A DNA stretch of 31,812 nucleotides, from positions 1 through 31,812 of the forward strand of contig OY288158.1 in assembly GCA_958439195.1 (NCBI GenBank). Reading direction: 5' to 3'. Below are positions 17,705 through 25,243 of the stretch, piece after piece (within the stretch, counting starts at the first letter, position 1; each line of letters opens with the position of its first letter). The DNA is from an uncultured Paracoccaceae bacterium (GTDB lineage: Bacteria > Pseudomonadota > Alphaproteobacteria > Rhodobacterales > Rhodobacteraceae). Under the pieces are notes generated by a model that did no database searches, was not told where the DNA came from, and worked only from the letters and a program-made list of their open reading frames with translations. Both the position numbers and the translations under genes were made by a program.

Positions 17705-17926
17705 TTACGGGCGGAAGATATTCGGTGTGATCGACCCCGCCTCGCGCCAGGCGCGGGCAAGGGGGCCGTGGACAGGCATCCGCCGCTCGGTGATCGCCTG
17801 AAGGGTCCAGGCGACAAGCGCGAAAGGGATCACCACAAGGAAGATCACGGCGAAGTAGGCGTAAAACTCGACGCGCGGCGCGCGGTGGGCGTGATGGCCC
17901 TGTCCGCCTGCGGAATGATCGCTCAT
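17705..17926 (-). CDS. pufQ: PufQ, bacteriochlorophyll synthesis-associated membrane protein
   Basis: 73 residues. PufQ is needed for normal bacteriochlorophyll formation in Rhodobacter and has been proposed as a carrier or regulator of tetrapyrrole flux. The His-rich N-terminus (MSDHSAGGQGHHAH), the RAPRVEFYAYFAVIFLVVI helix start, and the C-terminal GPLARAWREAGSITPNIFRP match what I know of PufQ. One transmembrane segment is present. Its ATG overlaps the bchZ stop (ATGA), and GGGAGG lies 7 bases upstream inside bchZ, so the bch and puf operons are physically joined. The main puf promoter, if organised as in Rhodobacter, must lie inside bchZ. Confidence 0.93.
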   Translation of the reverse strand: MSDHSAGGQGHHAHRAPRVEFYAYFAVIFLVVIPFALVAWTLQAITERRMPVHGPLARAWREAGSITPNIFRP

Positions 17927-19398
17927 GCAGTTCCTCCCTTGGAGTTGGTGCCAAAGACGCCACGCAGCGCCTCGACGGTTTCCTTCACGACCCGCTCTGC
18001 CCCCTGATCAAGGGCCGATTTCTCGGCCGCGTCGCGCAGGGTTCGTGCCGCAGAGATGCGGGTCAGGATCGGATGTTCGGAAACGATCCGGTCCAGTTCT
18101 GCCTGTGCATCGACATCCCAAGGGAAATCGCGGCGCAGGGTTGTGGGGGTGGCGGCGGCACTGTCCATGTCGGTGCCCAAAGGCAGGATGTGGAACAGCG
18201 CCTCGAACAGGCCGTTGCACACCTCCTGCAACAGCCAGACGCAGCCAGCATAGCCCATGAAAGGCGTGCCGGTATGGCGGCGGATGGCGGCGCCGGGGAA
18301 CGAGGCCGCTATGAAATGCGGCTGCGGCCCGTGTCCTGCCTTCAACTCGGCCAGATACATCTTTTCGTTGATCGACCCCATCACCACGAGCGGGCGATGC
18401 TGGCGGATCAACGCGCGCACCTGTTCGTTGTTGGTCTTGGTGCCTGCCGTGCGGGCCACGGCGAATGCACAGGGCAGGCCCAGGTCTGTTTCCAGATAAT
18501 TGCGGATGCCACGGGCATAGGTTTCATTGGCGACGATGGCGAAATTCGCCGTGCCAAAGAAATCCTGCGTCACCGACCGCCACAGATCCCAGACGGGCTT
18601 CAGCGTCGAATGCTTTTCCTGCGCGATGAAGGGTTCCGGGTCCAGCCCCAGCAACTCGCCCAGCTTGCGCAGGAATTTCGTCGTGCTGTCCAGCCCCACG
18701 GGGGCTTGCAGGTAGGGCTTGGCCAGAACCTCGGCCAGACCGCGCCCGAATTCGCGGTACATGACGATGTTCACATCGGCATTTACCAGATTGCGCATCT
18801 CGGCCACATGCGCACCCAGGGGCATCACCATGTTGACCGCAGCGCCAATGCCTTCGACCAAACGGCGGATTTCATGCAGGTCCGACGCCATGTTGAAGGT
18901 GCCATACATCGGGCCAAGGATGTTCACCCGCGGCTTGTCACCGGCCTCGCGCTTCTTTTCCACCGGCATCCGGCCTTTGGTCATGCCGAATTCGGTAAAG
19001 ATCCAGGTCATCGCGCGATCGGCGCATTGCCACTGATCCTCATCAATCGTGCGCGGCAGGAACCGCTGGATATTGGTACCCTGCGGCGTGACGCCGCCGC
19101 CGATCATTTCCGAGATGGACCCCGTGACCACCACCGCAGGCAGCGCGGGATCCAGCGTCTTCCACGCCCGCGCCATCGACGCCTCGGTCCCCGAGGTCAT
19201 CTCATCCTCGCCCAGGCCCGTCACCACGATGGGCAATTCATGCGGCGGCAGCGCGTCGGTGTAATGCAGCACCGAGGTTACGGGAAGGTTTTCACACCCC
19301 ACCGGGCCGTCGATGACAACCTGCAAACCCTTTACGGCGCAAAAGGCATAGACCGCCCCCCAATACCCGCCTGCCCGATCATGATCCTGCACCAGCAT
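17923..19398 (-). CDS. bchZ: Chlorophyllide a reductase subunit Z
   Basis: 491 residues. BchZ and BchY form the catalytic NifDK-like component of chlorophyllide a reductase (COR), which reduces ring B of chlorophyllide to make the bacteriochlorin. The N-terminal GAVYAFCAVKGLQVVIDGPVG, CENLPVTSVLHYTDALPPHE and TGLGEDEMTSGTEAS are characteristic of BchZ, with a conserved cysteine expected to take part in cluster binding with BchY. The start at 19398 shares one base with the bchY stop (TGATG), and the stop overlaps the pufQ start. GAGGAG lies upstream in bchY. Full length, no disruption seen. Confidence 0.97.
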   Translation of the reverse strand: MLVQDHDRAGGYWGAVYAFCAVKGLQVVIDGPVGCENLPVTSVLHYTDALPPHELPIVVTGLGEDEMTSGTEASMARAWKTLDPALPAVVVTGSISEMIGGGVTPQGTNIQRFLPRTIDEDQWQCADRAMTWIFTEFGMTKGRMPVEKKREAGDKPRVNILGPMYGTFNMASDLHEIRRLVEGIGAAVNMVMPLGAHVAEMRNLVNADVNIVMYREFGRGLAEVLAKPYLQAPVGLDSTTKFLRKLGELLGLDPEPFIAQEKHSTLKPVWDLWRSVTQDFFGTANFAIVANETYARGIRNYLETDLGLPCAFAVARTAGTKTNNEQVRALIRQHRPLVVMGSINEKMYLAELKAGHGPQPHFIAASFPGAAIRRHTGTPFMGYAGCVWLLQEVCNGLFEALFHILPLGTDMDSAAATPTTLRRDFPWDVDAQAELDRIVSEHPILTRISAARTLRDAAEKSALDQGAERVVKETVEALRGVFGTNSKGGTA

Positions 19399-20969
19399 CA
19401 GATCATCTCCTCGGCCTTGGCGGCTTTCGCCAGCTTGTCGAGCTTTTTCTGATGCGCGGCGCGGAAATCCGGGCGCAGGTTCGGCGACCCTTCCCAGATG
19501 CCCGACGTATCGCCGGTGCCCACGCCTTCAAAGAAATCCTTCATCCCGTCCATGCGGGCCTTGTTGGCCATCGCGGCATTCACCACCTGCGCAAGGCTCC
19601 CTGCCCCGGCTGGCCCCATCAGGGGGCGTGCCGAAATCAGGTTGGTGAAATAAAGCGCCGGGATCGCCTGTTCCTTGGCCTTCTGCACGACGGGCGTGGT
19701 GCCGATGGCCAGATCGGGGCGGAATGCCTCCATCGCGGCACAGTCGTCTTCCAGGCTGGCGCGGTATTTCACCACCACGCCGCGCGCTTCCAGCCAATCA
19801 CGGTCTGCCGCGCTCCATTCATTGCGGGCGCAGGCGGTGCCGACATAGGGCACCTCGGCGCCGCTTTCGATCAGCAACCGCGCAACCAGCAGTTCCGATC
19901 CCTCATAGCCCGACAGCGTGATCCGGCCCTTGATCGGATTGTCCGCCAAGGCCGCCTTGATCGCCGCGCCAAAGCCGTTCTGTGCCGCAGCCACACGATC
20001 CGCCGTCACGCCATAGGCCGCACCTATGGCTGCCAGCCATTCCATCGTGCCGTCATGGCCCACCGGGGCCGACCCCACGATCTTGCGCCCTGCCGCCTGA
20101 AACTCGCGGATCGAAGCGGTGTAGAACGGATGGATTGCCGCCACCACGCCGCAATCCAGCGCGGCATAAAGTTCGCGCCATTCGCGGCATGGCACAACCG
20201 GACCTGCAGCCAACCCCAGGGGGGCCAGCATTGCGCCGATCATCATCGGATCGGCGGGGAACATCTCGCCCAACAGGGCCACCGTGGGGCGATCAGACCG
20301 CGCCCGCTCCGGGGCGGCCACCGGGCCTGCCTCGATCTCGGCCCGCGCGTATTTCAGCATCGCGCCCGCCAGCACATCCTTGGCCTCGGCATGGGTTGGC
20401 ACGCCGAACCCCGGCACGTCGATGCCCACGATGCGCACACCGTTGATTTCATCCGGCAGCAGTTTCAGCGGCACGCCACTGGCCGTGGGGACGCAAAGGT
20501 TGGTCACCACCACTGCATCATAGCGGTCGGGATCAGCCAATTCATGCACCGCGTCGCGGATATCCTCGAACAGCTTGCCGGTGACCAGGGTTTCCGAATT
20601 GAACGGCACATAGCCAACTGACCGCCGCGCCCCATAGAAATGCGACACGAATGTCAGGCCATAGACACAGCAAGCCGACCCCGAAAGAACCGTCGCCACC
20701 CGCCGCATCCGCAAACCCACGCGCAACGACCCAAAGGCCGGGCACATGCTTTGCGGCTTGTCATGCGGGCCTTGCGGGTAATCGGCAGCGTAGCGATCCA
20801 GAATTTCCGAATTGCCCGCCGCCCGCGCCGCAGCTTCCATCTCGGCCGCGCCTGCATGGCACCCCATGCCGTCCACCGGCGCACCCGCAGCAGCAGGCGC
20901 AACCGCATCCCGGACCCCTTCGGTCACCGGGGTTTGGTCAGCCATGTCATAACGGGTTTCAGAGGTCAT
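19398..20969 (-). CDS. bchY: Chlorophyllide a reductase subunit Y
   Basis: 523 residues. It is the partner of BchZ in the NifDK-like COR component that receives electrons from BchX. Cysteines suited to the Fe-S cluster are visible in QSMCPAFGSLRVG, GSACCVYGLTFV and VTNLCVPTASGVPL. The N-terminal 60 residues are variable and Ala-rich, as in other BchY proteins. The start at 20969 (MTSETRYDMADQ) has AAAGG 9 bases upstream; the methionine 8 codons on is an alternative. Its ATG shares one base with the stop of a 23-codon ORF that fills the gap to bchX. Confidence 0.97.
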   Translation of the reverse strand: MTSETRYDMADQTPVTEGVRDAVAPAAAGAPVDGMGCHAGAAEMEAAARAAGNSEILDRYAADYPQGPHDKPQSMCPAFGSLRVGLRMRRVATVLSGSACCVYGLTFVSHFYGARRSVGYVPFNSETLVTGKLFEDIRDAVHELADPDRYDAVVVTNLCVPTASGVPLKLLPDEINGVRIVGIDVPGFGVPTHAEAKDVLAGAMLKYARAEIEAGPVAAPERARSDRPTVALLGEMFPADPMMIGAMLAPLGLAAGPVVPCREWRELYAALDCGVVAAIHPFYTASIREFQAAGRKIVGSAPVGHDGTMEWLAAIGAAYGVTADRVAAAQNGFGAAIKAALADNPIKGRITLSGYEGSELLVARLLIESGAEVPYVGTACARNEWSAADRDWLEARGVVVKYRASLEDDCAAMEAFRPDLAIGTTPVVQKAKEQAIPALYFTNLISARPLMGPAGAGSLAQVVNAAMANKARMDGMKDFFEGVGTGDTSGIWEGSPNLRPDFRAAHQKKLDKLAKAAKAEEMI

Positions 20970-21040
20970 TACTTTGTGCCTTTCCGGGCGATAGCGCGCA
21001 GGGCTTCTTCCATCTTTTCAAGAAGGTGCAGGTCAAACAT
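20969..21040 (-). CDS. Possible 23-residue small ORF bridging bchX and bchY
   Basis: The frame starts at ATG 21040, 8 bases inside the end of bchX, and stops with TAA that shares one base with the bchY ATG (TAATG). The peptide begins MFDLHLLEKMEEALRAIA and ends RKGTK; it could form a basic amphipathic helix. No strong ribosome site precedes it, so translation would depend on coupling to bchX. It may only act to carry ribosomes onto bchY. I do not recognise the peptide. Confidence 0.35.
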   Translation of the reverse strand: MFDLHLLEKMEEALRAIARKGTK

Positions 21041-22034
21041 CGTCGTAGACCACTTCCAGCGACTTCACTTCCTTGGCGAACTTGCCGCGCATGTCCGCAT
21101 CCGTTGCCGGGACCAGAACGAAATCCGCGCCCGTCGTTTCCGCATCGAACAGGCCCAACAGCCCATCCTGCGTCAGCGGCTTTGGCCGCAGCGGCGGGGC
21201 TTCGGCCACGTTCACGGCCAGCTCAGTGAACAACCCGCCCCATTGCGTGGCGTGCGTCCCAACGATCTGGTAATTGGCCGATTTGCGGCGCAGGTCGTCA
21301 TCGGCAGGGATCGACGCCAGCACCGGGATATTCACCGCCGCCGCAAAGGCCGCCGCTTCGCCCGTGCCGTCATCCTTGTTGATGACCATGCCCGCCACGC
21401 CGACATTGCCGCCCAGCTTGCGGAAGTATTCCACCGCCGAGCAGACGTTGTTTGCCACATACAGCGATTGCAGGTCGTTCGATGCGACCACGATCACCTT
21501 CTGCGCCATGTCGCGGGCAATCGGCAGGCCAAACCCGCCGCAGACCACATCGCCGAGGAAATCCAAGAGGACATAGTCAAAGTCCCAGTCGTGGAAGCCC
21601 AGCTTTTCCAGCAGTTCAAACCCGTGGATGATCCCGCGCCCGCCACAGCCCCGGCCCACTTCCGGCCCGCCCAGTTCCATTGCGAACACACCGCCGCGCT
21701 TGAAGCAGACATCGCCGATCTTCACTTCCTCGCCCGCCAGCTTCTTGCGGGTAGAGGTCTCAATAATCGTCGGGCAGGCCTTACCGCCGAACAGCAGGCT
21801 GGTGGTATCCGATTTCGGGTCGCAGCCGATCAGCAACACCCGCTTGCCGTTTTCGGCCATCATGTGGCTCAGGTTGGCCAACGTGAAGGATTTGCCGATC
21901 CCGCCCTTGCCATAGATCGCAATGATCTGGGTTTTCTTGGTCGGCTCCCCCTGCGGCACTTCCAGGGTAGGCTCTTCATGGGCCTCATCCCGCAGACGGG
22001 CGTCGAAATCCTTGAGGTTCGGAACGTCGTTCAT
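21033..22034 (-). CDS. bchX: Chlorophyllide a reductase iron protein subunit X
   Basis: 333 residues. BchX is the NifH-like ATPase that passes electrons to BchYZ. The P-loop YGKGGIGKS lies at residues 42-49, and the two cysteines that bridge the 4Fe-4S cluster across the dimer are in GRGCGGRG and DVVCGGFG. LIGCDPKSDTT is the NifH-family switch region. The N-terminal extension of about 35 residues before the P-loop domain is normal for BchX and separates it from BchL. The start at 22034 overlaps the bchC stop by 4 bases (ATGA) and has AAGGG 7-8 bases upstream. Confidence 0.97.
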   Translation of the reverse strand: MNDVPNLKDFDARLRDEAHEEPTLEVPQGEPTKKTQIIAIYGKGGIGKSFTLANLSHMMAENGKRVLLIGCDPKSDTTSLLFGGKACPTIIETSTRKKLAGEEVKIGDVCFKRGGVFAMELGGPEVGRGCGGRGIIHGFELLEKLGFHDWDFDYVLLDFLGDVVCGGFGLPIARDMAQKVIVVASNDLQSLYVANNVCSAVEYFRKLGGNVGVAGMVINKDDGTGEAAAFAAAVNIPVLASIPADDDLRRKSANYQIVGTHATQWGGLFTELAVNVAEAPPLRPKPLTQDGLLGLFDAETTGADFVLVPATDADMRGKFAKEVKSLEVVYDDV

Positions 22035-22975
22035 GCGTGGCCCTTCCAGTCGAGAATCATTTTCAGGCAAGCCGGGTCGTCAAACGCGGTTGCATAGGCT
22101 TCCGGCGCCGCAGAGGCGGGCCGCGTGTGGGTGATCAGACCGGACAAAGACAGCGCGCCACTTTCGATCAGCGCGCGGGTGGCGGTCAGGTCTTCGGCAT
22201 TCCATTCCGACGCGATGCGAATGCGCGCCTCTTTCATGAAGGCCGGCGGAAAGACGAAAGAGACGGGTTCCGTATAGAACCCCGCCAGCACCACCTCGCC
22301 GCCTTTGGCCAGGCGCAGGATCAGCTGGTCCAGCAAGCCCTTGGCGCCACTGGCATCGTAAATGGCCTTGTAGTCGCGGCGCGAATCGTCGGACGGGTCG
22401 ATGCAGGCATATCCCTCCGCCCCGTCACGCCGTGCCGCATTGGTTTCCCACACGGTCGGCGCAGGCGCACCCGCCGCGATGGTCAGGCGGGCCAGCAGGC
22501 GGCCCAGCGTGCCATGACCCACGATCAGGTCGGGCAGCGCGGTGTTAAAGCCTGCCAGCGCATGTCGCGCCGTCGCCGCCAGCGCCAAAAGCGCGCCTTC
22601 GGCCCCCATGCCCCGGTCGATCCGGGCCACACGATGTGCAGGCGTCACCAGATGGCGCGACGCGCCGCCGAACAGGCCTTTCACATCCCCGGCAAAGCAA
22701 TTCGCGCCGGGCACAAAGACGTGGTCACCGACCTTATATCCGCTGCCCGCGCCTGCCTCGACCACCTCGCCTGCGGCTTCATAGCCGGGGACAAGCGGGT
22801 AACCCATGCCCGGAAAGGGCGGCATGGTGCCGGAATAAAACAGCTTTTCAGTGCCGGTGGAAATCCCGGAATGGGCGATCTCGACCACCAGGTCCCCGTC
22901 ACCGGGGGCTGTCAGGCCCAACACCTCAAGGGAAAGCTCCCTGGGTCCGGAAAGGATGACGGCTGTCGTTCTCAA
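22031..22975 (-). CDS. bchC: 3-hydroxyethyl bacteriochlorophyllide a dehydrogenase
   Basis: 314 residues of the medium-chain dehydrogenase fold. It oxidises the C3 hydroxyethyl group of the bacteriochlorin to acetyl, near the end of bacteriochlorophyllide a synthesis. Family features: ETRELS-like opening TTAVILSGPRELSLEVLG, HSGISTGTEKLFYSG, FPGMGYPLVPGYEAAGEVVE and the cofactor region DLIVGHGTLGRLLARL. The start is TTG at 22975 with GGGAG 8 bases upstream, aligned with known BchC starts. It is the first gene after the crtF-bchC promoter, whose two PpsR-type palindromes lie 57-100 bases upstream. Confidence 0.96.
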   Translation of the reverse strand: MRTTAVILSGPRELSLEVLGLTAPGDGDLVVEIAHSGISTGTEKLFYSGTMPPFPGMGYPLVPGYEAAGEVVEAGAGSGYKVGDHVFVPGANCFAGDVKGLFGGASRHLVTPAHRVARIDRGMGAEGALLALAATARHALAGFNTALPDLIVGHGTLGRLLARLTIAAGAPAPTVWETNAARRDGAEGYACIDPSDDSRRDYKAIYDASGAKGLLDQLILRLAKGGEVVLAGFYTEPVSFVFPPAFMKEARIRIASEWNAEDLTATRALIESGALSLSGLITHTRPASAAPEAYATAFDDPACLKMILDWKGHA

Positions 22976-23031
22976 GTTGATCGCTCCCTGCGCCCCACAG
23001 CACCCGTTCGTTCGGTGCTATCACGGCTATG

Positions 23032-23049
23032 TGTAAGTGTAGCCTGACA
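23032..23049. promoter_or_regulatory. PpsR/CrtJ-type operator, bchC-proximal copy
   Basis: TGT-N12-ACA, the consensus of the redox-sensitive repressor PpsR/CrtJ. It covers the candidate bchC -10 region. Together with the copy at 23058 it forms a pair 8 bp apart, as known for the bchC promoter of Rhodobacter capsulatus. Confidence 0.88.
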
Positions 23050-23063
23050 GCGCGTAGTGTCAA
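23036..23063 (-). promoter_or_regulatory. Candidate sigma70 promoter of bchCXYZ-puf
   Basis: On the minus strand TTGACA (23063-23058) and TACACT (23041-23036) are 16 bases apart. Each box lies inside one of the two PpsR-type palindromes, so repressor binding would block polymerase. Confidence 0.7.
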
Positions 23064-23075
23064 TTTAATTAGACA
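23058..23075. promoter_or_regulatory. PpsR/CrtJ-type operator, bchC-distal copy
   Basis: A second TGT-N12-ACA site (TGTCAATTTAATTAGACA). It contains the crtF stop codon TAA (23071-23069), so the operator is built into the end of the crtF gene. Confidence 0.88.
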
Positions 23076-24229
23076 CTTTTTTGAACATCTTCCACATTTG
23101 GCCGTGTCGCGGTGACGGCCGATGTCACAAAGGGGCGGAAACCCTTGTGTATTTGAACGCTGGAAAAGCCTGCTTTCCCAAGCAGGGCGGCAATTTCCGC
23201 TGCCGACCGGGTCCGCCCCGTCTGCATCGCCAAAGTGTAAACTGAAAAGTACACATCGGTTGCAGGGTCCGGGGACTCCCCCCCTGACATCGGCTCTGAC
23301 ACCACGACTCGCCCCCCTGGCGGCAGCGCGTCATGCACCGCACGCAACAGGTTGATGACCGTGGCATCGGCATGATCATACAGCACACGCACCAGCGAGA
23401 TCGCATCCGCACCTTGTGGCAGCAGATCATCGCGGAACGATCCCGGCGCAATTGTCACCCGGTCGGACAGGCCCGCCGCGGCAAAACGCGCCACCGCCCC
23501 CGGCACCACCGCAGGCAGATCGAACAGCGTCATCCGCATCGTGGGATGCGCGGCCCCCACAGCCGCCAGAAAGGCCCCCGTCCCGCCGCCTACATCCATC
23601 AGATGCGCCACGCCGCGCAGGTCCACCAACCGCAGGGTATCCGCCGCCACCAGCCCCTGACTGTCGGCCATCAAATCGGAATAGCGTTGCGCCAACCCCG
23701 GATCCTCGGCCGCGCCCGCGCCAAAGACATAGGGCCAGAAGCCCGCCAGTTCCGGCTGGGTCTCTCCCCGGAAAAACGCCACCGGATCGGCAAGATCGCG
23801 GTACAGAACCGGGTGATGGCGCACCATCGCCTCCAGCCCCGGCACCGTCAGAAAGGCCGCGCCCCGCACCGTCAGCCGCCACATCCCGCCGCGGCTCTCC
23901 ATCAGGCCCAGCCCCGCCCCGGCCTGCGCCAGCACCGTCATCCGGTCCAGCGGCACACCCGCAGGCCCCGCCAGCGCGGCCAGCGCCGCTGGCCCCTCGG
24001 CCAGCCGATGCAGCACGCGCAATTCCACCAGCGCCAGCAGCGCCTGCGATTGCACGAAACCTTGCACGATGTCGAACAGCGCCGCGCCTTCGCGCCGCGC
24101 AATGCGCCGCATCCCCGGCACCCGCGCGCAAAAGGCATGGAAACGCGGCGACAGCCCCAACCGCACCGCCCAAGGCTGCCGCCCGCGCCGCGCCGGGGTT
24201 ACCCCCGGCCCGCTGGCCGCATCGGTCAT
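23069..24229 (-). CDS. crtF: Demethylspheroidene O-methyltransferase
   Basis: 386 residues. CrtF methylates the C1 hydroxyl of acyclic carotenoids (demethylspheroidene to spheroidene) using SAM. The C-terminal SAM domain shows motif I HLMDVGGGTGAF near residues 209-220, followed by MTLFDLPAVVPGA and ISLVRVLYDHADA; the N-terminal half holds the dimerisation winged helix of O-methyltransferases of this type. The start at 24229 overlaps the crtE stop by 4 bases (ATGA), matching the MTDAASG opening; a longer frame to 24313 lies inside crtE. The last codon forms part of a PpsR-type operator for bchC. Its position after crtE is standard. Confidence 0.95.
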   Translation of the reverse strand: MTDAASGPGVTPARRGRQPWAVRLGLSPRFHAFCARVPGMRRIARREGAALFDIVQGFVQSQALLALVELRVLHRLAEGPAALAALAGPAGVPLDRMTVLAQAGAGLGLMESRGGMWRLTVRGAAFLTVPGLEAMVRHHPVLYRDLADPVAFFRGETQPELAGFWPYVFGAGAAEDPGLAQRYSDLMADSQGLVAADTLRLVDLRGVAHLMDVGGGTGAFLAAVGAAHPTMRMTLFDLPAVVPGAVARFAAAGLSDRVTIAPGSFRDDLLPQGADAISLVRVLYDHADATVINLLRAVHDALPPGGRVVVSEPMSGGESPDPATDVYFSVYTLAMQTGRTRSAAEIAALLGKAGFSSVQIHKGFRPFVTSAVTATRPNVEDVQKSV

Positions 24230-25119
24230 CCCCGCACCGGGCGCAGATCGACCGGCGTCATCCGTTCGGCATAGGCGCGCACCATCGCGGCCAGCATCGC
24301 CTCGCCGGGGCAAGACGGGATCGACGCAATCGCCCCGCCCAGAATATCCTTCAGATGCCGCACCGCCCCCGCCACGCCCAGTTCCTGCACGGCGGATGGC
24401 CGCGCATGGGCCGCATCCTGCCCCGCAGGTTTGCCCATCTCGGCCTCCGTCATCAGCGCATCCTTCAGGTCATCGGCCACCTGAAACGCCTCACCGATCC
24501 GCGCGCCCAATTCTTCCCACGGCTCGGCCTCTTGCCCTGCCGCGATGGCGCCCATCTGCGTCGCCGCAATGAACAGAGCGCCGGTCTTGGCGCGGTGATA
24601 GGCGGCCAGGTTCACCACCGGCTCGCTCTCCCATCCCTGCCCGGCACAGATACCCCCCGGCATCCCCGTGCGCTGCGCCAGAACCCGGATCAACTCCACC
24701 GCGCGCAGCGGATGATCCCCCGCCGCCCGCGCCAGCACCTCAAAGGCCAACACGATCAGCGAATCCCCCGCCAGCACCGCCACCGGCTCGCCATAGGCGC
24801 GATGCACCGTGGGCTTGCCGCGCCGAACATCGGCATCGTCGAAACAGGGCAGGTCGTCATGAACAAGGCTCGCGCAATGGATCAGCTCCAGCGCCGCCGC
24901 CGCCGCATCGGTGATCAGGGGCCGGTCATCGCCACAGGCCCGCGCCACAGAGACAAGGATGGTAGGCCGGATCCGCGCACCACCCGGCAGCACCGCATGA
25001 TCCAGCGCCCCGCGCAGCTTGGATGGCACCGCATCAGGGGACAATGCCCCCTGCCCCAGGGCCAGCGCCGCCGCGACAGCCGCCTCGATCCGCATGTCGA
25101 TTCCGCCCGGCAGACCCAT
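24226..25119 (-). CDS. crtE: Geranylgeranyl diphosphate synthase
   Basis: 297 residues. It adds isopentenyl units to allylic diphosphates to give geranylgeranyl diphosphate, used for phytoene and for the bacteriochlorophyll tail. The two aspartate-rich motifs are clear: HDDLPCFDDADVRRG at about 87-101 and VADDLKD at about 214-220. GGARIRPTILV is the usual substrate-binding segment. The start at 25119 has AGGGG 7 bases upstream; the open frame to 25170 would run into the operator region, and ATG 25095 is an alternative. It is the first gene of the crtEF-bchCXYZ-puf superoperon and is divergent from crtD across a 124-bp region with two PpsR-type sites. Confidence 0.95.
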   Translation of the reverse strand: MGLPGGIDMRIEAAVAAALALGQGALSPDAVPSKLRGALDHAVLPGGARIRPTILVSVARACGDDRPLITDAAAAALELIHCASLVHDDLPCFDDADVRRGKPTVHRAYGEPVAVLAGDSLIVLAFEVLARAAGDHPLRAVELIRVLAQRTGMPGGICAGQGWESEPVVNLAAYHRAKTGALFIAATQMGAIAAGQEAEPWEELGARIGEAFQVADDLKDALMTEAEMGKPAGQDAAHARPSAVQELGVAGAVRHLKDILGGAIASIPSCPGEAMLAAMVRAYAERMTPVDLRPVRG

Positions 25120-25172
25120 GATGGCCCCTTTCGCATCCCGATTTCGATCAGTCTTGCACCCCCGGCGCAAAG

Positions 25173-25190
25173 TGTAAACTAAATCTTACA
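25173..25190. promoter_or_regulatory. PpsR/CrtJ-type operator in the crtE/crtD region, crtE side
   Basis: TGTAAACTAAATCTTACA, a TGT-N12-ACA site with extended symmetry (GTGTAA and TTACAC). It lies 54 bases before the crtE start, in an AT-rich tract within very GC-rich DNA. Confidence 0.87.
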
Positions 25191-25196
25191 CTCTGA

Positions 25197-25214
25197 TGTA
25201 ATTCCTAATGGACA
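25197..25214. promoter_or_regulatory. PpsR/CrtJ-type operator in the crtE/crtD region, crtD side
   Basis: A second TGT-N12-ACA site, 6 bp from the first. It covers the ATG at 25208, the most upstream possible crtD start, which argues that crtD really begins downstream at 25244. Confidence 0.85.
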
Positions 25215-25243
25215 TATTCCCTGCCAAGCCTAAAACTTCCCTT

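Noticed and set aside
20640..22097. 485-codon open frame on the plus strand across bchX and bchY
   Set aside because: It is antisense to two clear COR subunit genes, is Arg/His-rich without recognisable domains, and reflects the high GC content; the same holds for 18073-19452 opposite bchZ and 23416-25182 opposite crtF/crtE.
25208..25243. crtD start at ATG 25208
   Set aside because: The ATG lies inside a PpsR-type operator, has no ribosome site, and would require transcription to start before the operator; 25244 gives the usual N-terminus.
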